From Akebia trifoliata (Eukaryota; Streptophyta; Magnoliopsida; Ranunculales; Lardizabalaceae), in assembly GCA_017979445.1 (NCBI GenBank), contig CM030715.1, positions 8,114,187 through 8,178,186 of the forward strand: DNA of 64,000 nucleotides, read 5' to 3'. Under the pieces are notes generated by a model, which saw nothing but the letters and a program-made list of their open reading frames with translations, was not told the DNA's origin and searched no databases. Both the position numbers and the translations under genes were made by a program. Below are positions 1-10,188 of the stretch, piece after piece (the stretch's first letter is position 1; each line of letters starts with the position of its first letter).

Positions 1-1
1 A

Positions 2-985
2 CACACTTTATTGTCCTTTATGGATGGCTTTTCGGGGTACAATCAGATAAAAATAGATCCTCAGGATATGCAAAAAATGACGTTCATCACACAGTTGGGA
101 AACTTTTGCTACAAGGTTATGCCTTTTGGTTTGAAGAATGCCGGAGTCACCTATCAAAGAGCAGCCACGACTCTACTACATGATATGATACATAAGGAAG
201 TCGAAGTCTATGTAGATGATATGATAGTCAAATTCAAAGAATGACTGGGGCACGTTGCTGCGTTAAAAAAATTTCTCACAAGGATTCAAAAGTACAAACT
301 CCGCCTCAACCCGCAGAAATGTGTTTTTGGAGTAACTTTTAGAAAATTGTTGGGATTTGTGGTCAGTCAAAGAGGAATCGAAATAGACCCTATGAAGATT
401 AAAGCTATCCAAGAGATGCCACCGTCGGAAACTGAAAATCAAATTTGAGGTTTTTTAGGCAGAATCCAGTATGTCAGCAGATTCATCGCTCAACTCACCA
501 ACGTCTGCGAACTTATTTTCAAGCTTCTCAAGAAGAATGAACCAATAGTTTGGAATGAGCAATGTCAAAAGACCTTCGATCAAGTCAAGAAGTATCTCTT
601 GAACCAGTTTATTTTGGTTCCACCCACACTGGGTGAACCACTTCTTCTTTGTCTGTCAGTCACAGAAGAAGCTATGGGGTGCATGCTTACACAGTATGAC
701 AAAGATACTCGCAAAGAAATGGTTATCTACTACATCAGTAAGAAGATCTTAGAGTATGAACAAAAGTATTCATCCCTGAAAAAAACTTGCTTGGCACTAG
801 TATGAGCTATTCAGAGACTTCGACACTATATGTTATCTCATTCAATTATCTTATTATCTCGGATAGATCCCCTCAAGTATCTTTTCGAGAAATCGACACT
901 GACAAAGAGAACCGCACGATGGTTATTATTGTTATTAGAGTTTGACATCACGCACGTTACATAGAAATCTATCAAGGGGAGAGTT
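2..985 (+). pseudogene. pol: Ty3 reverse transcriptase and first RNase H, broken
   Basis: The reading starts within RT. Recognisable stretches are MPFGLKNAGVTYQR and the catalytic YVDDMIVK, followed by the LRLNPQKCVFGV and LGFVVSQRGIEIDP thumb/connection motifs. The first RNase H follows in the same frame, with LCLSVTEEAMGCMLTQ and YYISKKILEYEQKYS. In-frame stops lie at 242-244 and 446-448 and where a TGG tryptophan codon has become TGA (about 803-805). In an active element this would be part of the polyprotein that copies element RNA into DNA in the cytoplasmic particle. The start is missing at the window edge. The family assignment is secure; the copy is not functional. Confidence 0.9.
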
Positions 986-1092
986 GTGGCAGAATACTTA
1001 GCAGATCACCCGGTAGTAGAGGAATAAGGCGTGTTGATCAGTTTCCAGATGAGAACATCTTGCATGTTGAAGAAGAGTCTCAGAACCAAACA

Positions 1093-1545
1093 TAGCAGTT
1101 GTATTTTGATGGAGTCGCCAATCAGAATGGGTATGGAATAGGGGCAGTCCTGTTTTCTCTGGAAGGATGCCACATTCAGGCCGATATTAAGTTAGCTTTC
1201 TCTAACACCAATAACACAGCCGAATATGAGGCATGCATCGTTGGACTTGAAGCTGTTTTAAATCTGGGCATTACAGAAATCGAAGTTTTTGGAGATTCAG
1301 CCTTAGTCATACATCAGTCATTGGAATAATGGAAGACTAGGGACGAAAAGTTGTAGTCTTATCATGAGTATTTGTTAAACCTAGTGAATAAGTTTAAAGT
1401 TATTCTGTTCCAACACGTGTCAAGGGAAGATAATAGATTTGTTGACTCGTTAGCCACTCTATCTTCAATGATCCATTTGCCCCTTGGCATGGAATTGATG
1501 GCGATCACTGTCGAAGTCAAAGTCAAACGTGCATATTGTTGCTAG
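1093..1545 (+). pseudogene. pol: Second (additional) RNase H domain of the Tat element
   Basis: The reading is LYFDGVANQNGYGIGAVL, then NNTAEYEACIVGLEAVL and VFGDSALVIHQ, with a frame change relative to RT. The conserved acidic positions D (FDG), E (AEYEA) and D (GDS) are visible. This is the additional archaeal-type RNase H placed between the ordinary RNase H and integrase, which distinguishes Tat/Ogre-like elements from Athila and chromoviruses. An in-frame stop interrupts it at about 1327-1329, and the trailing FVDSLATLSSM segment is read after it. It is non-functional in this copy but diagnostic for classification. Confidence 0.85.
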
Positions 1546-1735
1546 ATCAACATTGCTACTCGACTACCTGATGGAAAGTCGGGGTACACAGACATTAAAA
1601 ATGTGTTGGAAAAACAAGAATTCCCAGAAGAAGCATCGAAGAAGGAACGACAAGCCTTACTAAGATTAGCATCTCAATTCTTCTATGTGCATGAAGTTTA
1701 TATAAAAGGTCTTATGATAGGATTCATTTGTTATG

Positions 1736-2485
1736 CGTAGATGAAGATCAAGCTGAACAGATAATGGTTGAACTACATTCAGGAGAATGTGGCCCTTACA
1801 TGAGTGGGAAAATGTTAGCTTAGAAAATTATGAGACAAAGGTACTACTGGCCTACGATGGAAACAGATTGTCATCACATGGTCAAGACCTACCACAAATG
1901 CCAAATACATGCAAATCTCATACATGTGCCACCTTCTTGATTAGTTGGTCTGATGTCACCATGCCTATTATCAGTTTGGGGAATTGACATTATTGGTAAA
2001 ATATCACCTAAAGCATCAAACAGGCATTAATACATTTTAGTTGCTATCGATTATTTTACTAAGTGGGTCGAAGTTGCCTCTTATGCTGTCCTCACTGTGT
2101 CTCGAGTTGCAAAGTTGATCCAAACGAACATCATCAGCTAGTACGGGGTACCTTCGAAATTGATTTCTGATAACGAGTCACATTTCAAAGCAGAGGTTAT
2201 TACTTTGTGTTCAAAGTTCAAAATCTCATACCACAAATCATCTCCTTACTGCCCTCAGACTAATGGAGCAATCGAAGCAGCTAATAAGAATCTTAAGACT
2301 ATCATCAGGAAAATGTGTCAATCACATCGAGATTGGTCTGAAAAATTGTCATTTGCATTATGGGCATATCGAACTTCAATTCGATCCTCTACTACAGTTA
2401 CTCCCTACTCCTTAGTGTATGGCATGGAAGCAGTCTTTCCAGTTGAAATGGAAACTCTATCTCTCAGGATTTTGTTGGAAAGTTA
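1736..2485 (+). pseudogene. pol: Ty3 integrase, zinc-binding and catalytic core, degenerate
   Basis: The zinc-binding region reads HSGECGPYMSGK and later TYHKCQIH. Two expected zinc ligands, the second His and the first Cys, appear to have become Tyr. The core follows with WGIDIIGKISP (first Asp), IDYFTKWVEV, LISDNESHF (second Asp) and GAIEAANK (Glu), i.e. the D-D-E triad at normal spacing. Stops occur at about 1814, 1935, 2029 and 2140, and a frame change occurs within the core. In an active element this enzyme inserts element cDNA into chromosomes. The His/Cys-to-Tyr changes are what CpG or C-to-T decay would give, but that is an inference. Confidence 0.85.
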
Positions 2486-2558
2486 GTTGTCAGAAACAGA
2501 TTGGATTCGCCAACGGTATGAAGAATTGAATTTGATCGAAGAAAAATGACTGAAAGCT

Positions 2559-2825
2559 TTGTATCACGTGCAAGCTTATCAAAGAAGAGTCGCCCGTGCA
2601 TTTGACAAAAAGGTCAAGGCCCGTCACTTACAAGTCGGGGATTTAGTACTCAAAGAGAATCGGGCACCTATCTTTGACCCTATAGGGAAGTTCAAACCAA
2701 ATTGGAGAGGTCCGTTCATCATCAAAGAAATATTACCAAGAAAAGCTGTCAGGCTTTAAGATCATGATGGAGTCGAGTTACCAGAACCAACCAACCTTGA
2801 CCAAATCAAACGGTACTACATTTAA
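2559..2825 (+). pseudogene. pol: Integrase C-terminal domain and end of pol
   Basis: The reading is AYQRRVARAFDKKVKARHLQ, then GDLVLKENR, GKFKPNWRGPFIIKEI, and after one stop (2757-2759) DGVELPEPTNLDQIKRYYI and a final TAA at 2823-2825. The GDLVLK and W-x-GPF motifs are the usual C-terminal integrase signature of Ty3 elements. There is no chromodomain, as expected for Tat. The matching minus-strand region of the sister copies (34693-34932, 49877-50116) confirms the upstream VEMET...YEELNLIEEK segment. Confidence 0.85.
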
Positions 2826-4283
2826 GGAGGCCATTTTTGGCCGAATCAATTTTCCTACTACCTAGTTCATTATCTCCTTTCTCAACCCCTTTGCAGCCTG
2901 TTCAAAAAGAGAAAAATTATGCCTTTTACTTCTTAGCCTAATTACCTAACCCAAGGGAAGGAAAAATTCGAACTACGTTTTGGTTTGATCCCAAAATTTT
3001 AGGGTATGCAGGCAACCTGAGAAGTTATTTCAAGCCCGATGACATCAAAATAAAAGAATAGATTCCCCGACAAAAAGAAAAAAAATCTAAAAAGAAAAAA
3101 ATTCAAAAGAAAAAAAAATATCATCCAAAATGGGAAAGAAAATTCAAGAAATTTTTTTAAATGAAATGCCACACAAGGGCATTTGAATTTTTGAGCCTCA
3201 AAATCCCTTTCTTTTTATACACAGTCCTAAGCTTACATATAAAAGTCCTCCTAAGTACCGTACAAAAAGTCAAGGAAGATAGCAAAACATGATTAGACAG
3301 TAACTTTAGAAATTCAGAGGAGAAGAAAAAGATAAAAAAATGATGAAGCCTACTAAGTTGAAAACCCGAAAAGGGCGACTTAGGCAAAAATTAAGGCAAG
3401 CTCGCAAGGTTGAAAATCTAAAAGGACAACTTTGACAACAATCAGAGTCAAGAAAAAAAAAGAAAAAGCTCGCTAGATCGAAAACTTAAAAAGGCGATCT
3501 AGGCAAAAATTAGAGCAAACTCGATAGATTGAAAACCTGAAAAAGCGATCTAGGTAAAAGTTAGAGCAACAAAGAAAAATATAAGAAAATCCCTTGCTGA
3601 GAGCGGTCCGAGCTAAAACATCAGAAGTCTGAATAATCAAGTTCAATACTTAGCTTAAACCAAACATAGACTTGAAAGCCACAAGTATCTTGTCTACGAT
3701 CGATTTAAAAATTTCTTACTTCCTCAAGTGAACCAAAGGAGAGAAGGATGAATTCTATGATGAGTCTCAAAAGGAAATATTTTTGTTCTCTTGAGCCTGA
3801 CTCAAAATCTTTAATAAAATTAATCAAAATAAAAGTTGGATCTTTATTGCGCTTGTGGTAATCAAATATTTTAAACCTTCATACAAGGGGCATTTTTCTT
3901 TTTCCTCTAATATGTTGTTTTCCCTTATACTAGGGGCATTTTTTTATTTTACATGATGTACTCAATTATCTCCAGTGCCATATTTGTTATCAAACCAGGG
4001 GCATTTTATTTTTGAGCAATGTTAATCCTAAAAGATAATGGGAACCCCAAACTTAAGGTTACCTTCTTGATAACAGTTTTTTGGAAAACCCTTGAGGTTC
4101 AAAAAGAAATAAAAACTCAAGTTTTAAATTCATAAAACTTTTAGGTAAAACCTTAAGGGTCAAACAAAAGCATTTTGGATCTCACATTTGGTTTTGCCTA
4201 GAGATTAACCCATAACCCCATCACTTAGAATAGGAGATAGGCCATTCATTCTTTCCCAGATTTATTCCTTCATTTTCGGTTTT
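2826..4283 (+). other. Non-coding 3' region of the Tat element with a conserved block and a degenerate ~57-bp repeat
   Basis: No gene is supported. Two structured parts are visible. (1) About 2945-3065 is a block that can be read as GKIRTTFWFDPK...GNLRSYFKPDDIKIK. It is conserved with the minus-strand copies (about 34330-34450 and 49510-49640) while the surroundings are poor, although all readings lack a sensible start. (2) About 3345-3575 holds three to four degenerate units with the recurring core GAAAACCTGAAAAAGCGATCTAGG and the spacer GCAAAAATTAGAGCAA. These units recur inverted at about 33860-34075. The remainder (3580-4283) contains several copies of ACTAGGGGCATTTTT-like sequence. Confidence 0.6.
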
Positions 4284-5104
4284 ACTCAGGTAGTTACCGT
4301 AGAGGGTTTTCTCAAAATTATGCTCAGTTACCGCCTAGGATTTTCTCGGAACTATGCTCAGATGCCGTCGAGAGTTTTCTCGAAACTATACTCAGATGCC
4401 GCTTAGGATTTCTCGGAATTATGCTCAGATGCCACCGAGATTTTTCTCGGAATTATGCTCAGATGCCGTCGATGGTTTTCTCGGAACTATGCTTAGATGC
4501 CATCTAGGGTTTTCTCGGAACTATGCTCAGACGTTGCCGAGGGTTTTCTAGAAATTATGCTCAGTTACCGTCGAGGGTTTTCTCGGAATTATGTTTAGTT
4601 ACGGTCGAGGGTTTTCTCGGAACTATGCTCAGATGCCGCCAAGGTTTTCTTGAAATTATGCTCAGTTATCGCCAGGGTTTTCTCAGAATTATGTTCAGAT
4701 GCCGCCGAGGGTTTTCTCAGAATTATGCTCAGTTACCGCCGAGGGTTTTCTCAGAATTATGCTCAGATGCCGTCGAGGGTTTTCTCGGAACTATGCTCAG
4801 ATGCCGTCGAGGGTTTTCTCAGAATTATGCTCAGTTACCGTCGAGGGTTTTCTTGGAATTATGCTCAGTTACCATCGAGGGTTTTCTTGGAATTATGCTC
4901 AGATGCCGCTGAGGGTTTTCTCAGAACTATGCTTAGATGCCGCTGAGGGTTTTCTCGGAATTATGCTCAGATGCCGCCGAGGGTTTTCTCGGAACTATGC
5001 TCAGTTACTACCGAGGGTTTTCTCGAAATTATGCTCAGATGCCGCCAAGGATTTTCTCGGAATTATGCTCAGATACCGTCGAGGGTTTCTCGGAATTATG
5101 CTCA
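4284..5104 (+). repeat. 34-bp minisatellite, about 24 units
   Basis: The unit is close to GAGGGTTTTCTCGGAATTATG followed by CTCAGATGCCGCC or CTCAGTTACCGCC. Adjacent units differ at one to four positions and alternate irregularly between the 'ATGCCG' and 'TTACCG' subtypes. Each unit contains CCGAG-GGTTTT-CTCGG, a possible 5-bp stem with a 6-base loop. The long open readings here in several frames are artefacts of a repeat without stop codons. Short versions of the same array (about four units) lie in the minus-strand family members at 32990-33125 and 48174-48310, and a diverged 33-bp version is at 7862-8300. Hypervariable tandem repeats in the 3' untranslated region are known for Tat-type elements. 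Confidence 0.92.
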
Positions 5105-5446
5105 ATTTAGCTTAATTTATATTTATTTTGTGCTCAAATTTTACTCAAGCTCTTTGAAATCTATCTCAGATTTTAAGTCCATACACTTGTACAGTTGTTA
5201 CATCAGTCAAGGAGAATTTTTTAAAATTCAAGGATCTGACACTGCTAGTGAGAGCTCGCGCTCAAGGACCTGACATTTTTTAAAATTCGGGGAGAGTTTT
5301 ACGCTCAAGGATCTGAACACCCTGACGAATTGCTAAATCAGGCTGTAAAATGAACTGTCACTAGCTTTTGCATTCGGATATTGCACTATTTACCAAAATA
5401 GATTTGCTATCTAGTTTGCTTCAACCTTCTGCCAAAGAGGAGCATC
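5105..5446 (+). other. 3' untranslated end of the Tat element, ending in a polypurine tract
   Basis: The segment runs from the minisatellite to the LTR. It contains a duplicated AAGGATCTGACACTGCTAG / CAAGGACCTGACA motif and ends with GCCAAAGAGGAGCATC directly before TGTAGACACCCC. The purine-rich AAAGAGGAGC is the likely plus-strand primer (polypurine tract). The same boundary reads CCAAAGAGGGGCATC before the second LTR at 8594. In reverse complement it occurs at 32631-32650 and 47814-47835. Confidence 0.7.
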
Positions 5447-7084
5447 TGTAGACACCCCATTTTTGCACTCGCCTGATTAATCAACTCATCAACCAGATCG
5501 CAACGATTCCCAATGATGGATATTTATTCCAATGCTTTATTTTGTTACCATATATGTTTTAGAAATCCGGATGAGGTATCTCGAACTGACAAAACTTAGA
5601 AATCATGCTATGCTAGGAAAATACGACCCCAGAAACATAAAAATCATCATCTTGCAGACAAAAAAGAAGCTTCATGATAAAAATCATTAAAAATAATCAA
5701 ATTACCAAAATACCCCTAATCTTAAAACATCCTTAGAGCCTACGTTACGATTAGGAAAACTCATTCAAACACATAAAATAACAAATCGAAATCAAATAAA
5801 TCATTTTGCTAATTTTGACGGAATTCGACAAATTACGAAAATACCCCTCATAAAGTTCACGATCATTTCATACAAAAAACTTCATAAATGACAAAAACCA
5901 ACATTCCCATTGAATTCCTTATGACAAACTGATTTTAAAACATCTTGGAACATTGAAAAATGACTTAAAACGTAAAAAATTCTCTCCGAGGGCAAAACGG
6001 TAATTTTATAATTTTAATAATTAAAAATTTTGAAATTAATAAATAAACCATTAAATAATGTAAAGTGAAACACTAATAAAATTAATTTAAAATTTTGAAT
6101 AAAAAAATCGATCAATCAGACTTTCAGGCAAAATTGTTGATGGTTGCCAAGATATTTATTCAATGACCTCTCCATCTGGGGGCCCAAAGAATTAAAGATA
6201 TAATAAAATAGGGTTCTCCAAAAATTAAAGTCAATCAAGCAAGACTAAAGTCAATCAAGTATGGCTAAAGTAAAGATATTAAAAGCCAACCAAGAAAGAC
6301 TAAAGTCAAAGTATTAAAGTCAAAACCCTAATCTAAACTAATCAAGTCAATCTCATAAGACTAAAGTCAAAATCCTAAATTAAAACCCTAAAGATTAAGT
6401 CAATATCATAAGACTAAAGTTAAAACTTAATCAAAATCCTAAAAGAAATCCTAATCAAACCCTAATTCTTCTAAAAAACTTTGTAAATAGGAGCCTCTAC
6501 ACCCTATTTTCGTATCAAAGAAAAACCTAGAAAAAGTAGGTCAAGAAGCCTCCACAACCTTCCCAAAATACTAATTTTGAAGTTTCGACTCCTTACCTAA
6601 CACCCATGCTTCAATTTTAGCTTGAAAAACACCTAGAAGCCCTTCAAAAATATCTCAAAATCTATTACAAATTCAAAAAATCCAGATCCAAGAAAGAGAT
6701 ACCTTGTCTCGGAGATTAGAAATCAAATCCGGAGACAGAACGAAGCAAGGAGTACGGTACAAGGAGCAATTTCATCAGATCTGAGGGAATAGAACCTTTG
6801 CGTATCGAAAGTAAAATTTATGTTATTTTTTTATCTAGGTTTTGTCATTAGCAATGTAATCTTATTTGGGATAAGTAGAGACCGGCATTGGTCAAGCGGG
6901 ATTGGTGCCTAACACCTTTCGACCTCGTAATGTGATCCCCTAATTCAATTTTTCTGTAGTAGATTAGTTTTTTATCCGTTTAGAGTCAATATTCGGTTCC
7001 TAGACCATAATAACTAGGTGGCGACTCCCAAACCTCAAGGGTCAAAAGCAAATCCGCCCACCTCATGAATCGAGGGCGCTTTCA
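5447..7084 (+). mobile_element. Tat-family LTR, first copy
   Basis: It begins TGTAGACACCCC just after the polypurine tract and ends ...GGGCGCTTTCA, followed by GGCCC. The length (about 1.64 kb) agrees with the full LTR on the minus strand (55003-56624, 1622 bp). It contains a degenerate AAAGTCAATCAAG(T/C)AAGACT repeat at about 6215-6430. The expected TATA box is altered here (TTTGTAAATAGG near 6482, versus CTATAAATAGG in the second copy). The segment AGTAGAGACCGGCATTGGTC...GGTGCCTAACACC is near the 3' end. It is not followed by a primer-binding site, which shows that the sequence after it is not the start of a new element. Confidence 0.85.
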
Positions 7085-7861
7085 GGCCCTGACTCAGAAG
7101 CCATAAGTATCTTGTCTACGATCGATCTAAAAATTTTTACTTCCCCAAGTGAACCAAGGGAGAGAAGGGTGAATTCTATGATGAGTCTCAAAAGTAAATA
7201 TTTTATTTTCTTGAGCTTGACTCAAAATCTTCTATAAAATTTATCAAAATTAAAAGTTCGATCTTTATTGCGCTTGTGGTAATCAAATATTTCAAACCTT
7301 CATGCATGGAGCATTTTCTTTTTCCTCTAAATATGTAGTTTCCCCCTCATACTAAGGGTATTTTTATTTTTATTTTTTGTTTGATGTATTCAATTATATC
7401 CAATGCCATGTTTATTGTCAAACTAGGGGCATTTTGTTTTTGAATAATGTTAATCCTAAAAGATAATGGGAATCCCAAACTTAAAGTTATCATCTTGATA
7501 ATAGTTTTTCAAAAAATCCTTGAGGTTCAAAAAAAATAAAAACTCATGTTTTAAATTCATAAAACTTTTGGATAAAACCTTAAGATTCAAACAAAAGCAC
7601 TTTGGATCTCACATTTGGTTGTGATCAGAGATTAATTAATAACTCATTTACCTAGAGTAGGACATAGGGCATTCTTTCGTTCCCAGATTCTTTTCCAGAT
7701 CCATTCATTCTTAGATTCGATCATTCTCTTCCAGATTTATTCATTTGTTTTCCGATTCAATCATTATTCTCCAGATTCATTTTCAATCTCATCCAGATTT
7801 AATTTAATCATTTTTCCCCAAATTCATTCATTCATTCCCAAAATTCATTCATTCCTCTGTC

Positions 7862-8300
7862 AGTTTTACTTAGTTGTCGCTAAGGGTTATCTTGGATTTT
7901 GCTCAGATGCCGCCAAGGATTAACTTGAATTTTGCTCAGTTGCCACCAATGGTTATCTTGGATTTTGGTTAGTTGCTGTCAAGGATTATCTTGGATTTTG
8001 CTCAGTTGCTGCCAAGGGTTATCTTGGATTTTGCTTAGATGCCGCCAAGGGTTATCTTGGATTTTCATCAATTGCCTCCAAAGGTCGTCTTGGATTTTGC
8101 TCAGTTGCCGCTAATGGTCATTTTGGATTTTGCTCAGTTGTCGCCAATGGTTAACTTGAATTTTGCTCAGTTGCCGTCAAGGGTTATTTTGAATTTTGCT
8201 CAGATGCCGCCAATGGTTAACTTGAATTTTACTTAGATGTCGTTGAGAGCTTTCTCGAAATTATACTCAGATACAGCCAAGGGTTTTTTTTGAAATTATG
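7862..8300 (+). repeat. 33-bp minisatellite, about 13 units, diverged relative of the 34-bp array
   Basis: The unit is close to AAGGGTTATCTTGGATTTTG followed by CTCAGTTGCCGCC. It occupies the same place in the second unit as the 34-bp array in the first, and keeps the CTCAG-(A/T)TGCCGCC half while the other half has changed. The CCGAG/CTCGG stem of the 34-bp unit has become CCAAG/CTTGG (CCAAGGGTTATCTTGG), so pairing is preserved by changes on both sides. The last two units (about 8235-8300) revert to the TTTCTCGAAATTATACTCAG type. Confidence 0.88.
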
Positions 8301-9234
8301 CTTAATTTTTACTCAATTCCACACAGTACACATACTCATACTTGCACATTTTAGTCAGGGAGAATTCTTTAAAATTTAAGGATCTGACACTGTTAGTGAG
8401 AGCTCTCGCTCAAGGACCTGACAACCTTTTAGTTCGGGAATAGTTTTACCCTCAAGGATCCGAACATCCCAACGAATCGTTAAATCATGCTGCAAAATGA
8501 ATTGCCATTAGCTTTGGCATTCGGATATCGCACTATCTACCAAAATAGATTTGCTATCTAGTTTACTTCAACCCTCTACCAAAGAGGGGCATCTGTAAAC
8601 TACTTATTTTTGCATTCGCTTTTTTAATCAACTCGTCAACCCGATTGCAACGGTTTTCAATGATGGATATTTATTCCAATGTTTTATTTTGTTACCAGAT
8701 ATGTTTTAGAAATCCGGATGAGGTATCTCAAATAAACAAAACGGTAGAAACCACGTTACGTTAGGAAAATATAAACCTCAAAAACCTAGAAATCATCATT
8801 TTTTAGACAAAAAGAAGCTTTACGATAAAAATCACTAAAAATGATCAAATTACCAAAATATTCCTAACCTCAAAACATCCATAGAGCTTACATTATGCTT
8901 AGGAAAATCCTTTCAAACACATAAAATAACAAATTGAAACCAAATAAATTATTTCGCCAATTTTCACAAAATTTGACAAAATTAAAAAAATGCCATTCAT
9001 AAAGTTCACAATCATTTTGCACAAAAATTTCATAAATGATAAAAACCAACATTCTCATTGAATTCCTTACGAAAAACCGATTCCAAAACATCCTGGAACA
9101 TTGAAAATCGACTTAAAGCACAAAAAGTCTTCTCCAAGGGCAAAACGATAATTTTATAATTTTAATAATTAAAATTTTCAAAATTAATAATTAAAACATT
9201 AATTAATGTAAAGTTAAATTCTAATTAAATTTAA

Positions 9235-9430
9235 AGTCAATCAAATAAGACTATATTCAATCTTAAAATCAATCAAGTAAGACTAAGGTCAAAATCTTAA
9301 AGTCAATCAAGTAAGACTAAAGTCAAAATTGAAGTAAATCAAGTGAGACTAAAGTCAGAATCTTAAAGTCAATCAAGTAAGACTAAAATTCAATATCTTA
9401 AAGTCAATCAAGTGAGACTAAAAGTCAAAA
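9235..9430 (+). repeat. Short LTR-internal minisatellite, about five to six units
   Basis: The recurring unit is AAAGTCAATCAAGTAAGACT plus a variable AAAGTCAAAATCTT-like spacer, about 35-40 bp per unit. A more degenerate version is in the first LTR (about 6215-6430). It lies upstream of the LTR TATA box, so it would sit in the U3 promoter region. A regulatory role cannot be judged from sequence. Confidence 0.75.
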
Positions 9431-9583
9431 CCTTAATAGGATTCTACTTAAACATTAATTCTATTTAGAACAATTCTAATTAAATTATAACTCTACCTAA
9501 AACAATTCTAATTAAACAATAATTCTCTCTAAAAGAATTATAATTAAATACTAACTCTATCAAAATAATCACTTAAAAAAATC

Positions 9584-9593
9584 TATAAATAGG
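9584..9593 (+). promoter_or_regulatory. LTR TATA box
   Basis: TATAAATAGG lies about two thirds into the second LTR, followed by GGTCCCTACAACCTATTTTCG. The same box is found inverted in the minus-strand LTRs (for example TATAAATA at 55618-55625). It probably marks the U3/R promoter of the family. Confidence 0.6.
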
Positions 9594-10188
9594 GGTCCCT
9601 ACAACCTATTTTCGTATCAAAAAATAAATCTTAAGAAAAGTAGGTCAAAAAGTTTCCCTAGCCTCTCATAAACCCTAATTTTGAAGCCCCAACTCCTTAC
9701 GTAGCATCCATGCCCCAACTTTAGCTAAAACAATACCTAGAAATCCTTTCAAAACACCCTAGAAATCTATAAAAAAATTAAAAAAATTGAAAAGGAGATA
9801 CTTTATTTTGGAGATCTAAAACGAATCCGGTGACAGAACGAACCGAGGAGTGTTGTACGAAGAACTATTCTACCAGATCTGAGGGAACAAAACCGTTATC
9901 TTCGTAAAGGTAAAGATTTAAATTTTTTTATTGATTAGATCTTTTTAGCAATGTAGTTCTATTTTGGAATAAGTAGAGACCGGTATTGGCCGGGCGGGGT
10001 TGGTGCCTAATACCTTTCAACCCTGTAATGTGATCCCTGGATTCAGTATTTTTTAGTAGATTAGTTGTTTTTATCCGTTTCGACTCTTTATTTGATTCCT
10101 AGACCATAATAACTAGGTGGCGACTCCCAAACCTCAAAGGTCAAAAGTGAGTCTGCGTACTTCGCGGATTGAGAGCGCTTTTAGGCCC

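Larger units (their letters stand above)
8594..10183 (+). mobile_element. Tat-family LTR, second copy
   Basis: It begins TGTAAACTACTTATTTTTGC after the polypurine tract CCAAAGAGGGGCATC and ends ...GAGCGCTTTTA, followed by GGCCC. The length is about 1.59 kb. It holds a good TATA box (9584-9593) and a minisatellite (9235-9430). The conserved 3' portion includes AGTAGAGACCGGTATTGGCC and GGTGCCTAATACC. It abuts the copia fragment directly. Confidence 0.85.
1..10188 (+). mobile_element. Decayed Tat-lineage Ty3 LTR retrotransposon (3' part), with duplicated 3' end
   Basis: The window opens inside a Ty3-type pol and reads RT, RNase H, a second RNase H, integrase, then about 2.6 kb of non-coding 3' sequence with a minisatellite, a polypurine tract and an LTR. 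The order RT-RNH-aRNH-INT with a second RNase H before integrase is the hallmark of the Tat lineage. The start lies outside the window. The reading shifts through all three plus frames and contains several in-frame stops, so the copy is dead. The 3' non-coding region plus LTR is then present a second time (7090-10188). The same family occurs on the minus strand at 31248-39550 and 46429-56624, which supplied the LTR and primer-binding-site definitions used here. Confidence 0.9.
3650..10188 (+). repeat. Direct tandem duplication of [3' region + LTR], units about 3650-7089 and 7090-10188
   Basis: The sequence after the first LTR (GAAGCCATAAGTATCTTGTC at about 7099) aligns with the internal sequence near 3675 (AAAGCCACAAGTATCTTGTC). 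Similarity then continues through the minisatellite, polypurine tract and second LTR. The units have diverged clearly: 24 versus about 13 minisatellite units of 34 and 33 bp, and many substitutions in the LTRs. Both LTRs are followed by GGCCC (7085-7089 and 10184-10188). If GGCCC is the original 5-bp target duplication, the second unit arose by a genomic duplication after insertion rather than by a new insertion. Confidence 0.7.

Noticed and set aside
4354..5273. Five overlapping open readings of 65-138 codons in different frames
   Set aside because: They follow the 34-bp minisatellite in all frames. The repeat has no stop codon in several frames. No domain, start context or family.
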